This document shows positions 44,604 through 54,016 of a stretch of 64,000 bases of DNA, in pieces (positions within the stretch are counted from its first letter, which is position 1; each line of letters starts with the position of its first letter). A program made the translations under genes and the position numbers. The DNA is taken from the NCBI GenBank assembly GCA_001543385.1, contig LPNH01000007.1, positions 1 through 64,000 of the forward strand, given 5' to 3'. The notes beneath the pieces are model-generated. The model was not told the DNA's origin, did no database searches, and worked only from the letters and a program-made list of their open reading frames with translations. Source of the DNA: Candidatus Hemicellulosilyticus sp. P3. Its GTDB lineage: Bacteria; Bacteroidota; Bacteroidia; Bacteroidales; P3.

Positions 44604-45322
44604 TTATCCGACGTATTCAACGCAAACTGTACAAAATGACACACCCTGCCGTGGCCGAGGTGTGGATGTTGCACCGTGTCGTCGACACACGGAGCCGACA
44701 TCCCGAAGAACGGAAGCTGGAGGTAACCGCCGCGTTTCTCGAACATCTGATTGAAAGCCGTCTCGCGGCAGGGTGCCGTTTTGTTAGTCTGGACGATGTG
44801 ATGCAGAACTTGGACACCGCAGCTCCCCGCCACCGAAGAACGGCATGGATTGCCGTGACGATTGACGAAGGCTGCCGGGAAACCCTCGGACACGTTGTAC
44901 CGCTGTTTCAACGCCATCGGATACCATTCACGCTTTTTGTCACCACGGGCTTTGTGGAAGGGGCTGCACCCATCAGCTGGTACCGGCAGCAACCGGTAAT
45001 GATGAGCTGGGCGGAACTGGAAGCGCTGGCCATGGAACCGCTGTGCACACTGGGCGGACATACGGCGTCCCACCCCCACTTGTGCCACATGGAAACCGAC
45101 CGGGCCCGGGTGGAGATTGCCGGTTGCAGGCAGATACTCGAAGAATATGTGCAGACTCCGATACGCTATTTTTCATATCCTTATGGGGAACGAAACGATA
45201 GCGTCAAGATGTTGGCGAAAGAAGCCGGTTACTCAGCCGCCTTCGAGGCGTGGGGCGGCCAGGTGCGCATCGGCGCCGACCGATACGACCTGCCGCGTAT
45301 TCCTGTCATACAGCCAAACTGA
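44600..45322 (+). CDS. NodB-type polysaccharide deacetylase
   Basis: ATG 44600 overlaps the previous stop. The 240-residue protein has motif 1 as TIDEG (88-92; usual TFDDG, so the metal-binding second Asp is Glu90), motif 2 HTASH (154-158) and YFSYPYGERND as motif 3. It likely removes acetyl groups from amino sugars of the locus glycan, with the Asp-to-Glu change to be kept in mind. Confidence 0.82.
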   Translation: MIIRRIQRKLYKMTHPAVAEVWMLHRVVDTRSRHPEERKLEVTAAFLEHLIESRLAAGCRFVSLDDVMQNLDTAAPRHRRTAWIAVTIDEGCRETLGHVVPLFQRHRIPFTLFVTTGFVEGAAPISWYRQQPVMMSWAELEALAMEPLCTLGGHTASHPHLCHMETDRARVEIAGCRQILEEYVQTPIRYFSYPYGERNDSVKMLAKEAGYSAAFEAWGGQVRIGADRYDLPRIPVIQPN

Positions 45323-45343
45323 TTCACCTCCGCTTAATCCGAC

Positions 45344-46285
45344 ATGCGTTTCTCCATTATCGTCCCCGTATACAACACCTCCGCCTACCTGGCGGACTGT
45401 CTTGACTCTGTGGCAGGGCAGACATTCGACGACTATGAGGTGGTCTGCGTCGACGACGGATCGACCGACAACTGCCCCGACATTCTGGAACGATACCGCC
45501 GGAAGGACCCGCGTATTGTCGTGGTGAGCCAGCCTAACCGCGGCATCGGATACGCCCGGAATATCGGTCTGCAGGCGGCACAAGGTGAATATGTGCTGTT
45601 TCTGGACAGCGACGACTGGCTGGAACAGGACACGTTGCAGTTGCTGTCACAGCAACTGGAAGGAGAAGATATACTCTGTTTTGGCGGTCGTCGCTATTTT
45701 GACGATTTGCAGGTGTACGAGGAGACGGATGCATTGCAGGCGGAGGCGGAGACTACAGGATGGCAATATTATTGCCGGCATGCGTTAGAGCCACGGCATT
45801 TTGCCTTTGTATGCGTCGTGCTGCGATGCTACAGGCGGACGCTGATAATCAACAACGGTCTGCAGTTCAAGGAGGGCATCTTTCATGAAGACAATCTGTT
45901 CACCCCGCAAGCCTGCTATTATGCCCGGCGGGTGAAAGTCATCCCGGACAATCTCTATACCTATCGCGTGCGGAAGCACAGCATCATGACCAGCCGCGGC
46001 CTTACGCATTGGCAGCATCTGATTGAGACAGCCAATGAGCTGGCAGCGTTTTTTATAGAGAAGCACGATGTGGAGAAAAAAGTTGTCTACCGCGCCATCA
46101 CGCACCATTACCAAGCCGCCTTTGCCGCCAGCGACAGAGGAAAGGACTGTATGTTGCGTCCATTGGTGGACTGGGGTCTGTATCGCCGCGTGTCCCGCAC
46201 CAAGATCAGACATCGGATGCAATATTTCCTCATCCGCCATCACCCTCCCCTGTTCCGCCTGATAAACAAGATGTTTGAACAGTAG
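45344..46285 (+). CDS. Family 2 glycosyltransferase
   Basis: A 313-residue protein with FSIIVPVYNTSAYLADCLDSV, VDDGSTDNCPDI, LFLDSDDWLEQDTL and, further on, FHEDNLF as candidate catalytic-base region. A typical inverting GT2. Twenty-one nt after the deacetylase gene. Confidence 0.9.
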   Translation: MRFSIIVPVYNTSAYLADCLDSVAGQTFDDYEVVCVDDGSTDNCPDILERYRRKDPRIVVVSQPNRGIGYARNIGLQAAQGEYVLFLDSDDWLEQDTLQLLSQQLEGEDILCFGGRRYFDDLQVYEETDALQAEAETTGWQYYCRHALEPRHFAFVCVVLRCYRRTLIINNGLQFKEGIFHEDNLFTPQACYYARRVKVIPDNLYTYRVRKHSIMTSRGLTHWQHLIETANELAAFFIEKHDVEKKVVYRAITHHYQAAFAASDRGKDCMLRPLVDWGLYRRVSRTKIRHRMQYFLIRHHPPLFRLINKMFEQ

Positions 46286-46291
46286 ACTTTC

Positions 46292-47260
46292 ATGAATCAT
46301 AACAGCATGCCCCGTTTTTCAATCATCATGCCGCTCTACAACAAGGCTCCCTATGTTCGTAAAGCCCTGGAGAGTGTTGTCGCCCAAACTTTTCCCGATT
46401 GGGAACTGGTGGCGGTGGATGACGGCTCCACCGACGGAGGCGCAGACATCGTGCGGGCAATCCCCGACAGCCGTGTCAGCCTGTTGCAGCAACCCAACAG
46501 CGGGGTGAGCACGGCCCGTAACAACGGCGTGGACACCGCTTCAGGGGAGTATCTCTGCTTTCTGGACGCCGACGATTGGTGGGCACCGACATTCCTTGAA
46601 GAGATGAACGGCCTTATCGCGCGTCACCCCGACGCAGGCCTCTATGCCACATCGTACCACTTGGTCAAACACGGACGCAGCCGTCCCGCCCCTATCGGGG
46701 TGGATGCGGACTTCGCCGAGGGTGCCATAAATTATTGCGCGGTTTATGCGAAGACGCTGTGCATGCCGGTATGGACCGGAGCAGTCTGTATGCGACGAGC
46801 AACATTTACCGGCACGGGCGGCTTCAGCCCGAGTCTGGCAATGGGCGAGGATTTCGACTTATGGCTGCACATGGCACAACGATATGAGGTGGTGTTGCTG
46901 AACCGGCAACTGGCATATTACAATCAGGATGCAGACAGCCGCTTCCGTGCCACTGGCCGCCTCTGCAACCCGGATCGTCATGTGCTGTGGCATCTCGGCG
47001 ATATGGAGCCGATAGAACGGACCGACCCGGACTACAAATTTTTGGTGGACCAGATGCGCACCTACGGCCTATTTCCCTACTACCTTGCACGGCGCTATCG
47101 CGAATCCGCCCGCCGCGAGCTGGCCAAAGTGGATTGGGCCGGAATGCCCCGCCACTGGCAACGCCGATACCGAACACCCGTCGCCCTGCTCAAGGTCCGG
47201 GAGGTCTTGCTGCGATGCGCATCGCAGCTTAAGGGGCTGTTGTGTCGGATAAGCAAATAA
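46292..47260 (+). CDS. Family 2 glycosyltransferase
   Basis: A 322-residue protein with FSIIMPLYNKAPYVRKALESV, VDDGSTDGGADI, CFLDADDWWAPTFL and MGEDFDLWLHM. A second in-frame ATG at 46307 is also plausible. Six nt after the previous gene. The 3' end carries the promoter of the next gene just after its stop. Confidence 0.9.
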   Translation: MNHNSMPRFSIIMPLYNKAPYVRKALESVVAQTFPDWELVAVDDGSTDGGADIVRAIPDSRVSLLQQPNSGVSTARNNGVDTASGEYLCFLDADDWWAPTFLEEMNGLIARHPDAGLYATSYHLVKHGRSRPAPIGVDADFAEGAINYCAVYAKTLCMPVWTGAVCMRRATFTGTGGFSPSLAMGEDFDLWLHMAQRYEVVLLNRQLAYYNQDADSRFRATGRLCNPDRHVLWHLGDMEPIERTDPDYKFLVDQMRTYGLFPYYLARRYRESARRELAKVDWAGMPRHWQRRYRTPVALLKVREVLLRCASQLKGLLCRISK

Positions 47261-47265
47261 AATCG

Positions 47266-47273
47266 TATCTTTG
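47266..47273 (+). promoter_or_regulatory. Internal promoter box 8 nt before the GT32 gene
   Basis: AAATCGTATCTTTGTATC matches TAnnTTTG. The ATG at 47282 follows after 8 nt, so a transcript from here would be leaderless or nearly so. Confidence 0.6.
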
Positions 47274-47281
47274 TATCTTCT

Positions 47282-48004
47282 ATGATACCCAAGATTGTCC
47301 ACTACTGCTGGTTCGGGAAAAGCGAGATGCCCCCATTGGCACAAGACTGCATCGCCAGCTGGCACAGATACATGCCCGGATGGGAATACCGGCTGTGGAA
47401 CGAGGACAACTTCGACGTGAACAGCACTGTTTACACAAAAGAGGCCTACGAAGCACAAAAGTATGCTTTCGTGAGCGATTATGTGCGTCTGTGGGCGCTG
47501 GAAGGCTACGGCGGGCTATATATGGATGTCGATTTCGAAGTGTTCAAGGCTTTTGACAACCTGCTTCATTTTTCAGCCTTTGCCGGTATCGAGGGAAGCA
47601 AGCGACATCCAGTGATGATGGGTGTCTGCGCCACTGAAGCGCATGGTGCATGGGTGACGGAGATGCTGGCGGCCTATGACGGACGCCATTTCCTGCGACC
47701 GGACGGAAAGCCCGACCTCACCACCAACGTGCAGTTCCTCAACGCACTAATGGTCGGCAACGGGCTCCGGCAAGATGGAAGTGAACAGGACTATAAGGAC
47801 TTGCATGTATTTCCGACCGACTATTTCTCTCCCAGGCAGACTTCGGGCGAATACCTGCGCACGGATCATACCTTTTGCGAACACAGGGGGCTCGGTTCGT
47901 GGGAGAACCGGCGATGGGGCTGGAAAGAGGCCCTGCTACGACTGACCGGCCCCGAAAACCGAATCCGTCTCATCAAACTCAAACGACGCCTGCTGGACCG
48001 ATGA
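47282..48004 (+). CDS. GT32-type glycosyltransferase (capsular polysaccharide synthesis-like)
   Basis: A 240-residue protein with MIPKIVHYCWFGKSEMP, KYAFVSDYVRLWALEGYGGLYMDVDFEVFKAF (DxD: Asp-Val-Asp) and GVCATEAHG. It fits the OCH1/TcdA-like GT32 family common in capsule loci. It has its own promoter box; the next gene overlaps by 4 nt. Confidence 0.9.
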   Translation: MIPKIVHYCWFGKSEMPPLAQDCIASWHRYMPGWEYRLWNEDNFDVNSTVYTKEAYEAQKYAFVSDYVRLWALEGYGGLYMDVDFEVFKAFDNLLHFSAFAGIEGSKRHPVMMGVCATEAHGAWVTEMLAAYDGRHFLRPDGKPDLTTNVQFLNALMVGNGLRQDGSEQDYKDLHVFPTDYFSPRQTSGEYLRTDHTFCEHRGLGSWENRRWGWKEALLRLTGPENRIRLIKLKRRLLDR

Positions 48005-49404
48005 TACCTTTTTTCCCCCATCAGATATCGTTGAAAAGCGTGGGCATCTATCTGGGTACGCTGGCTGCAGTCTCATTGCTTTTTTTTCGCTATGCCACAC
48101 CTGTCGAATACACAGTGATGGGGTTGGTCTGGATAATGGTCTTCTTCGGGCTCACAGCTTGGACTTCACGGAAATGGTATCATCTGCCCCGCAGAAATTT
48201 TATTTGGCTGATGTTGGCGCTCGCCGTCGGTCTGCGTGTGGCATGGGTGGTGTTCTCCTACTATTTTTACCAAGCCAAAACAGGCATACCGTTTGAGTTC
48301 GAAGCGGCTGACGCACGCGAATATCACGCTGACGCCGCCTGGCTGGCCACCACGACATGGCACTATACCTGGGATTATCTGATTGCCTCCCGCACGTCGC
48401 TGTCGGACTCGGGTTATTTATTTTATCTGTCGACCCTGTATCGCGTGATTGGTCCTGGCATCATGTCAGCCCGGCTGGTCAAGGCTGTTGTCGGCGCTGC
48501 CATGTGCTGGCTGCTGTACCGACTGGCGGCACGCACTTTGGGCGAGACGACGGGACGGATGACGGGCCTGATGGCCGCCTGCATGCCCAACTTGATTATC
48601 TACTGTGGATTGCATCTAAAAGAGACTGAGATGCTTTTTTTGACTGTTGCATTTCTTGAACGTGCCGATGCGTTGTTGCGCAGCCAACGCTATACTTTTG
48701 CATCGGTGTCTGCCCCCCTGCTGCTGGGGATCACCTTGTTCACGTTCCGGACAGTGTTAGGGGCGGCGGCGCTGTTTGCATTTATAAGCGCTGTGCTGTT
48801 CTCGTCGGGCGAGATAATAGGACGGCGCAAACGGTTGGCGATGACCGGATGGATTGTTCTGACGCTGGCGGTGCTGGGTGGCGGCACCATCGCAAACGAG
48901 ACGGAAGGATATTGGGAGAGCCGCGGCGAAAATCAGGCTGTGAAACGCGAACAACAGACACAACGCGGCAACCGATGGGCGAAATACGCCACCGGAACAG
49001 TGATGGCACCCATGATGTTTGTGCTGCCTTTCCCCACCATGGTGGACGTGGAAGGACAGTACAATCAGAACATATTGCATGCCGGCAATTTTATACGCAA
49101 CCTGACGGGTGGTTTTGTCGTGCTGGCGCTGTTCAACGCCTTTTTCCGACGCAAGGACTGGCGCAACAAGGTGTTGGCAGGTAGTTTTATGATTGCCTAT
49201 CTGACCATTATCTCAATGAGCGGATTCGCCAACTCGGAACGTTTCCTGTTGCCGGGACTGCCGCTGCTGCTGCTGTTTGCCGCCGACGGCATTGCCGGGC
49301 TGAATGCCAAGAGTTATCGCTTTATCCGGATTTGGTACTGGATCGTGCCCGTCATGGCAGTCGCCTGGGCCTTTTTCAAAGTGGGGAGCCGCGGTCTGTT
49401 ATGA
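48001..49404 (+). CDS. Polytopic membrane protein, GT-C or polymerase-like
   Basis: Start at MIPFFPHQISLKSV (ATGA overlap). The 467-residue protein has 10-12 helices. After helix 3 an acidic loop (EAADAREYHADAAWL, about 93-107) resembles the Asp/Glu site of GT-C glycosyltransferases, and HLKETEMLFL occurs later. It could be a lipid-linked-sugar-dependent glycosyltransferase or a repeat-unit polymerase. No flippase gene lies nearby, so its part in an ABC-exported glycan is open. Confidence 0.65.
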   Translation: MIPFFPHQISLKSVGIYLGTLAAVSLLFFRYATPVEYTVMGLVWIMVFFGLTAWTSRKWYHLPRRNFIWLMLALAVGLRVAWVVFSYYFYQAKTGIPFEFEAADAREYHADAAWLATTTWHYTWDYLIASRTSLSDSGYLFYLSTLYRVIGPGIMSARLVKAVVGAAMCWLLYRLAARTLGETTGRMTGLMAACMPNLIIYCGLHLKETEMLFLTVAFLERADALLRSQRYTFASVSAPLLLGITLFTFRTVLGAAALFAFISAVLFSSGEIIGRRKRLAMTGWIVLTLAVLGGGTIANETEGYWESRGENQAVKREQQTQRGNRWAKYATGTVMAPMMFVLPFPTMVDVEGQYNQNILHAGNFIRNLTGGFVVLALFNAFFRRKDWRNKVLAGSFMIAYLTIISMSGFANSERFLLPGLPLLLLFAADGIAGLNAKSYRFIRIWYWIVPVMAVAWAFFKVGSRGLL

Positions 49405-50333
49405 GAGTGCTTGTTGTCACCAGCTACAACAACGGCGCTGTGGCACCGTTCATCGCCGAGCAGGTGGATGCGCTCCGCCGCAGAGGTGTCATATGCGAAT
49501 ATTACCTGCTGACGGGAACCGGATGGTCCGGCTATCTACGCAATCTGCCACCGTTGAAAGCCGCCATACGGCAATTCAGACCCGACGTGATACACGCCCA
49601 CTACGGACTCTGCGGCCTGCTCTGCACCCTGCAACGGCAGGTGCCGGTTGTCACGACATTCCATGGCAGTGACATCAATGACCGGCGGGTGCGGCCTCTC
49701 AGCATGCTGGCCTACCGACGGTCAGCACACAGCATTTTCGTCAGCCGGGCGCTGGCCCGTCGATGCCACGCCACGGAAAGAGGCAGCACAGTGCTGCCTT
49801 GCGGTGTCGACACAGAATTGCTGGCCCCGATGGAACGAGGCGAGGCACGGCGCAGACTGTCGCTACGGCCCGAACAACCGCTTGTGCTCTTTGCCGGTGC
49901 ATACGACGACCCTGTCAAGAATATCAGTCTGGCCCGCGCGGCCATGGCATATGTCCCGGAAGCACGGCTCATCGAACTACGCGGCTATAGCCGCGAGGAG
50001 ACCGCCGCGCTCTTCAATGCCGTCGACCTATTGCTGATGACTTCACACAGCGAAGGGTCGCCTCAGGTAGTCAAGGAGGCACTGGCCTGTAACTGTCCGG
50101 TAGTCAGTGTCGACGTGGGCGATGTACGGGAACAGATTGACGGAGTGGACGGTTGCTGCGTCGTCCAAAGAGACAGCCGAAGCATTGCCCAGGCTATCAA
50201 GAAAAGAATCAGACACCCGCTGCACCGGCATGGACGAAGCCGGCTGACAGAACGCGGCCTTGACAACATGAACACCGCTAAGAAACTGCAATCCATCTAT
50301 AGCGCTGTGGGTGAAAAAGCGCATCACTTGTAA
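49401..50333 (+). CDS. Family 4 glycosyltransferase
   Basis: ATG 49401 overlaps the previous stop. The 310-residue GT-B protein has VIHAHYGLCGLL in the N-domain, LFAGAYDDPVKN at the linker, and SHSEGSPQVVKEALACNCPVVSVDVGDV (about 215-242), the E-x7-E-type retaining donor site. Slightly short for GT4. Confidence 0.9.
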   Translation: MRVLVVTSYNNGAVAPFIAEQVDALRRRGVICEYYLLTGTGWSGYLRNLPPLKAAIRQFRPDVIHAHYGLCGLLCTLQRQVPVVTTFHGSDINDRRVRPLSMLAYRRSAHSIFVSRALARRCHATERGSTVLPCGVDTELLAPMERGEARRRLSLRPEQPLVLFAGAYDDPVKNISLARAAMAYVPEARLIELRGYSREETAALFNAVDLLLMTSHSEGSPQVVKEALACNCPVVSVDVGDVREQIDGVDGCCVVQRDSRSIAQAIKKRIRHPLHRHGRSRLTERGLDNMNTAKKLQSIYSAVGEKAHHL

Positions 50334-50344
50334 AACTTTATCCC

Positions 50345-51403
50345 ATGAATATTCTTTTTCAGCTGAATCATCCGGCCCACTATCATATGTTTAAGCATGC
50401 CGTCCGACAGCTTTCGCTCGAGGGACATCAGGTTCATATTGTAATCAAAAGCAAAGACATACTTGAATCGCTGCTCAAGGACTCCGGGATTCCGTTTTAT
50501 AACATCCAACCGAAATCACACAGAAAGAACTATGCAGGGATCCTGTATGACACCTTTCTGCGCACATGGAAAACAGGACTATATGTAATACGGTATCATA
50601 TTGACGTACTGGTCGGATCCACACCGGAGGTGGCACAAGTGGGATGGCTCTTGCGACGGCGGCGTATTAACTTGTTGGAAGACGATGCCGCCATCATTCC
50701 CCAACTCATCCGTTTCATCAAACCTTTTTCACAAATATGTCTTGCACCAAGCAGTTGCAACACCGGCCCGCTTGAGAAAAAGACCATCCACTACCCGGGA
50801 TATCAAAAGCTGGCATACCTGCATCCGTCCCGCTTCGAACCGGACAAAAATGTTGCATCCAAATATGTCGACACAACACATCCGTTCATTTTGCTGCGCA
50901 TTGTAGCGCTCAAAGCCTACCATGATATTGGAAACCACGCCAAGGGGATGGACTTAAAGACAATACAGCGGATAATAGACCTTTTCCGACCCGTCGGAAA
51001 CATCTATATCAGTGCCGAAAGGCCGCTGGAACCGACGTTAGAGCCATACAGGCTGGATATCGCCCCCATAGACATACACCATGTAATGGCCTATGCCACA
51101 CTTTATGCAGGAGACAGCCAAAGCATGGCGGTTGAAGCCGCCATGCTTGGAATTCCATCAATCCGGATAAGCACCTTCGCCGGTCGGATAGGTGTCCTCG
51201 AAGAGTTGGAGAAAAGCTATGGGCTGACTTTTGGATTTCAGCCATCTGAAACAGAGAAGGCTATTGAAAAAATTAAAGAGATTCTCACCATGGATGACTC
51301 CCGGACGTTATTCCAGCATCGGCGTCAGAGGATGCTTTCGGAAAAAATCGACGTGACGGATTTTATTGTAAGGCAAATCGAGATGACCGGCGCCATATCA
51401 TAG
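50345..51403 (+). CDS. DUF354-type GT-B glycosyltransferase-like protein
   Basis: A 352-residue protein with MNILFQLNHPAHYHMFKHAV, the DUF354 opening, and YAGDSQSMAVEAAMLGIPSI (about 255-274), the predicted nucleotide-sugar end. The base composition is a little more AT-rich than its neighbours. Precise reaction unknown. Overlaps neither neighbour. Confidence 0.8.
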   Translation: MNILFQLNHPAHYHMFKHAVRQLSLEGHQVHIVIKSKDILESLLKDSGIPFYNIQPKSHRKNYAGILYDTFLRTWKTGLYVIRYHIDVLVGSTPEVAQVGWLLRRRRINLLEDDAAIIPQLIRFIKPFSQICLAPSSCNTGPLEKKTIHYPGYQKLAYLHPSRFEPDKNVASKYVDTTHPFILLRIVALKAYHDIGNHAKGMDLKTIQRIIDLFRPVGNIYISAERPLEPTLEPYRLDIAPIDIHHVMAYATLYAGDSQSMAVEAAMLGIPSIRISTFAGRIGVLEELEKSYGLTFGFQPSETEKAIEKIKEILTMDDSRTLFQHRRQRMLSEKIDVTDFIVRQIEMTGAIS

Positions 51404-51405
51404 AC

Positions 51406-52167
51406 ATGGACTTTACCATCGACAAATACATACAATTTTCCGACGCTTTGAAGCGACATGGCGCTCATGCCCGCATGTATCATGATGTGGATCGACATCC
51501 TGCCTATGCGTTGCGTATAGCAGAGACCGAGTGTGCGATGGGGTGGTTTACAACATATTATTTCCGTTCCCTGCACTTCTCAAGTCATGCCGGCATCATA
51601 CGGGCTGTGGCGGCGCTGGGCCACAACATCGGCTATCATTATGAGTCTTTGGCCACCTGCCGCGGGAATATAGACGCCGCCTATGCAGACTTTTGCCGCA
51701 ACCTGGCAGAACTGCGCCGCCTGGCTCCCGTACATACCGCCAGCGCCCACGGCACCCCAAGGTCACCGTGGGACAGCCAAGAGATATGGCGTCACCACGA
51801 CATACACCGGCTGGACATCGACTACGAACCCAAACTCGACACAGACTTCAGCCGGACGATTTACCTCACCGACACCGGACGCCGCTGGGACGGATATCAC
51901 GTCAACGTCTGGGACAAGGTGCCCGGCCATCAGCAACAGTGGGAACGAGAAGGGCTGATCTTCCATTCCACTGACGATATTATCTGCGCCTTGACGACTC
52001 CCGGACACCCCGTCAACCGCCATTCATTACTCGTGAACACCCACCCGCAACGTTGGATGCCATTCGGGACAGCCTGGATTGCGGAAGCGCTGACACAACG
52101 TATCAAAAACACTGCCAAATGGATTCTGATACAACACAAGAGCCTTGGTGCAAAGAAGAAGAACTGA
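51406..52167 (+). CDS. Polysaccharide-deacetylase-like protein, divergent
   Basis: A 253-residue protein two bases after the DUF354 gene. It shows scattered NodB-like elements: MYHDVDRHP (24-32) in place of motif 1, NIGYHYESL and SAHGTPRSPWD, and a late NTHP. This fits a divergent carbohydrate-esterase-4-like group seen beside DUF354 genes. The metal ligands cannot be fixed by eye; catalysis is uncertain. Confidence 0.62.
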   Translation: MDFTIDKYIQFSDALKRHGAHARMYHDVDRHPAYALRIAETECAMGWFTTYYFRSLHFSSHAGIIRAVAALGHNIGYHYESLATCRGNIDAAYADFCRNLAELRRLAPVHTASAHGTPRSPWDSQEIWRHHDIHRLDIDYEPKLDTDFSRTIYLTDTGRRWDGYHVNVWDKVPGHQQQWEREGLIFHSTDDIICALTTPGHPVNRHSLLVNTHPQRWMPFGTAWIAEALTQRIKNTAKWILIQHKSLGAKKKN

Positions 52168-52183
52168 ACCGACAACATCCATT

Positions 52184-53200
52184 ATGCCTCGACTGACACA
52201 AGGCATAGACAGACGCCAGTGGGACGAGCTGCTTCGCCATTCATCCACAGCAAATCCTTTTCAAGATCCGTGTTTTTTTCATTTTCTGAAAAAACAAAAG
52301 GATGTGGACTGCTTTTGCCTTGGCGTGGAAGAAGGCGGCAAGCTGAAAGGGGTTACCGTAGCCATGATTCAACATGAAGGCGGACCGCTGCGCCGGTTCT
52401 TCACCCGCCGGGCAATCATCAACGGGGGTCCGCTGTTAGCAAACGACATCACATCCGAGGCGCTGACCCTGCTATTGACCGGATGCGCCGAACTCCTGCG
52501 CCGCAGAGCCATTTACATCGAGTTCCGCAACTTCCACGACTATACAAATCATCGACATAGTTTCATCCAGTCGGGATTCCAATATATACCGCACTACGAT
52601 TTCCGACTGTCCATTGACGGAAATGTCACCGACCGGTACCACAAACGGTGTCTGACGCGAATCCGCGCGTCGCGTCGGACAGGCCTAAGAATCGTCGACC
52701 ACCCCTCAACGAAACAAGTGTACAGTTTCTATCGGCTGCTGCTACATCTCTATGCCACAAAAACCAGGACTCCTTTGTTTCATTGGGAATTCTTTGAAAG
52801 CGCCCTTCACTGCCCCCTGCTCCATTACCTTGTCGCCGTTGACAGAGACGACACCGTGGTCGGCGGCATCCTGCTGTGCAACCTGGATGGACGTGCCAGC
52901 TACGCATGGTTTGAAGCCAGCGACACCACAAGAAAGAAAATGAAAATATCCGTTGCATTGTACGATGCCGCCATCCGGCGATGTCAGGAACAAGGGGCGG
53001 TGTTATTTGATTTTATGGGTGCGGGAAGTCCCGACGACGGGGGCTACGGCGTCCGCGACTTCAAAGCCCAATTCGGAGGTGATCTGGTTGAGAACGGGCG
53101 CTACCGACGCATACTGCACCCTGTCCGCTACCGTTTAGGGGCAGCGGCCGTCAAAATTATAAAAAACAATATCGGCTCAATAAACCATACTAAAAAATAA
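52184..53200 (+). CDS. FemAB/GNAT-type acyltransferase
   Basis: ATG 52184 (MPRLTQGIDRRQWD) chosen. The 338-residue protein has the FemAB-like tandem GNAT layout, ending GAVLFDFMGAGSPDDGGYGVRDFKAQFGGDLVENGRYRRI, the family's conserved C-terminal block. Homologues add amino acids or acyl groups to cell-wall or glycan substrates. Here it probably modifies a sugar of the locus glycan. Confidence 0.78.
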   Translation: MPRLTQGIDRRQWDELLRHSSTANPFQDPCFFHFLKKQKDVDCFCLGVEEGGKLKGVTVAMIQHEGGPLRRFFTRRAIINGGPLLANDITSEALTLLLTGCAELLRRRAIYIEFRNFHDYTNHRHSFIQSGFQYIPHYDFRLSIDGNVTDRYHKRCLTRIRASRRTGLRIVDHPSTKQVYSFYRLLLHLYATKTRTPLFHWEFFESALHCPLLHYLVAVDRDDTVVGGILLCNLDGRASYAWFEASDTTRKKMKISVALYDAAIRRCQEQGAVLFDFMGAGSPDDGGYGVRDFKAQFGGDLVENGRYRRILHPVRYRLGAAAVKIIKNNIGSINHTKK

Positions 53201-53207
53201 TTATTCT

Positions 53208-53215
53208 TACCTTTG
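53208..53215 (+). promoter_or_regulatory. Putative wza-wzc promoter (TACCTTTG)
   Basis: TTCTTACCTTTGC matches TAnnTTTG, 33 nt before the wza ATG. Confidence 0.6.
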
Positions 53216-53248
53216 CAATTTAATAGTGTCTGTATCAATCCCGCCACG

Positions 53249-54016
53249 ATGAAAAAACTGTCCTTGATAACGCTGATCGCAACCATCCTGACGTTAGCCG
53301 GATGTGTCAGTTCGCGCAAAGTCAACTACCTGCAAGACATGAAACAGAACTCGCAAATCGAACTGGAGCACCGTTTCGAAGCGGTCATCCGCCCTTACGA
53401 CGAGATCACCGTCCAGATTACGAGCAGCGACGCGGAGCTGACTCGCCCCTTTCAATGGAATCTGGGTACAAATGCCTCCAATATCAGTGCTCCGGAATAT
53501 CTGGTGGATGTGGACGGCAATATCGACCTGCCCGTGCTGGGTAAACTGCACGTGGACGGCATGACACGTCTGCAACTGCAAGACACACTGACTGCCATGC
53601 TGAAACAGAGCAACATTATCAGCGACCCGTTTGTGATGGTGCGTTTCAAGAGCTTCAAAATCTTTTTTCTGGGCGCAACCGGAGGCAAAGCCGTCACAAT
53701 ACCCAACGAGCGGTGCACCTTTCTCGAGGCGTTGGCACTGGCCGGCGACATCAATGTCTATACCGATCGCTCGAAGATTGCCGTTATGCGGGAAGTAGAC
53801 GGGAAAATCACGACACGCTACCTGGATCCGCGCAGCTCGACGGTGTTCAACGACCCCTATTTCATGCTGCGGCAGAATGATTTTATCATTACGGAGAGCC
53901 GTACCCTCAAAACCAAACGCGACGAAGTGACCTATTGGATGGGCTGGATGTCCTCTATTGTCTCCATTGCATCGCTTGTCACCACAATTCTTGTTTATAC
54001 CACGCTGAAAAAATAA
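53249..54016 (+). CDS. wza: Polysaccharide export outer-membrane lipoprotein (Wza-like)
   Basis: Start at MKKLSLITLIATILTLAGC with lipidated Cys19. The 255-residue protein has the Poly_export domain (YDEITVQITSSDAELTRPF) and a SLBB-like domain (VMVRFKSFKIFFLGATGGKAVTIPNERCTFLEALALAGDIN). A C-terminal hydrophobic segment (about 232-250) should cross the outer membrane. One base before wzc. Confidence 0.92.
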   Translation: MKKLSLITLIATILTLAGCVSSRKVNYLQDMKQNSQIELEHRFEAVIRPYDEITVQITSSDAELTRPFQWNLGTNASNISAPEYLVDVDGNIDLPVLGKLHVDGMTRLQLQDTLTAMLKQSNIISDPFVMVRFKSFKIFFLGATGGKAVTIPNERCTFLEALALAGDINVYTDRSKIAVMREVDGKITTRYLDPRSSTVFNDPYFMLRQNDFIITESRTLKTKRDEVTYWMGWMSSIVSIASLVTTILVYTTLKK

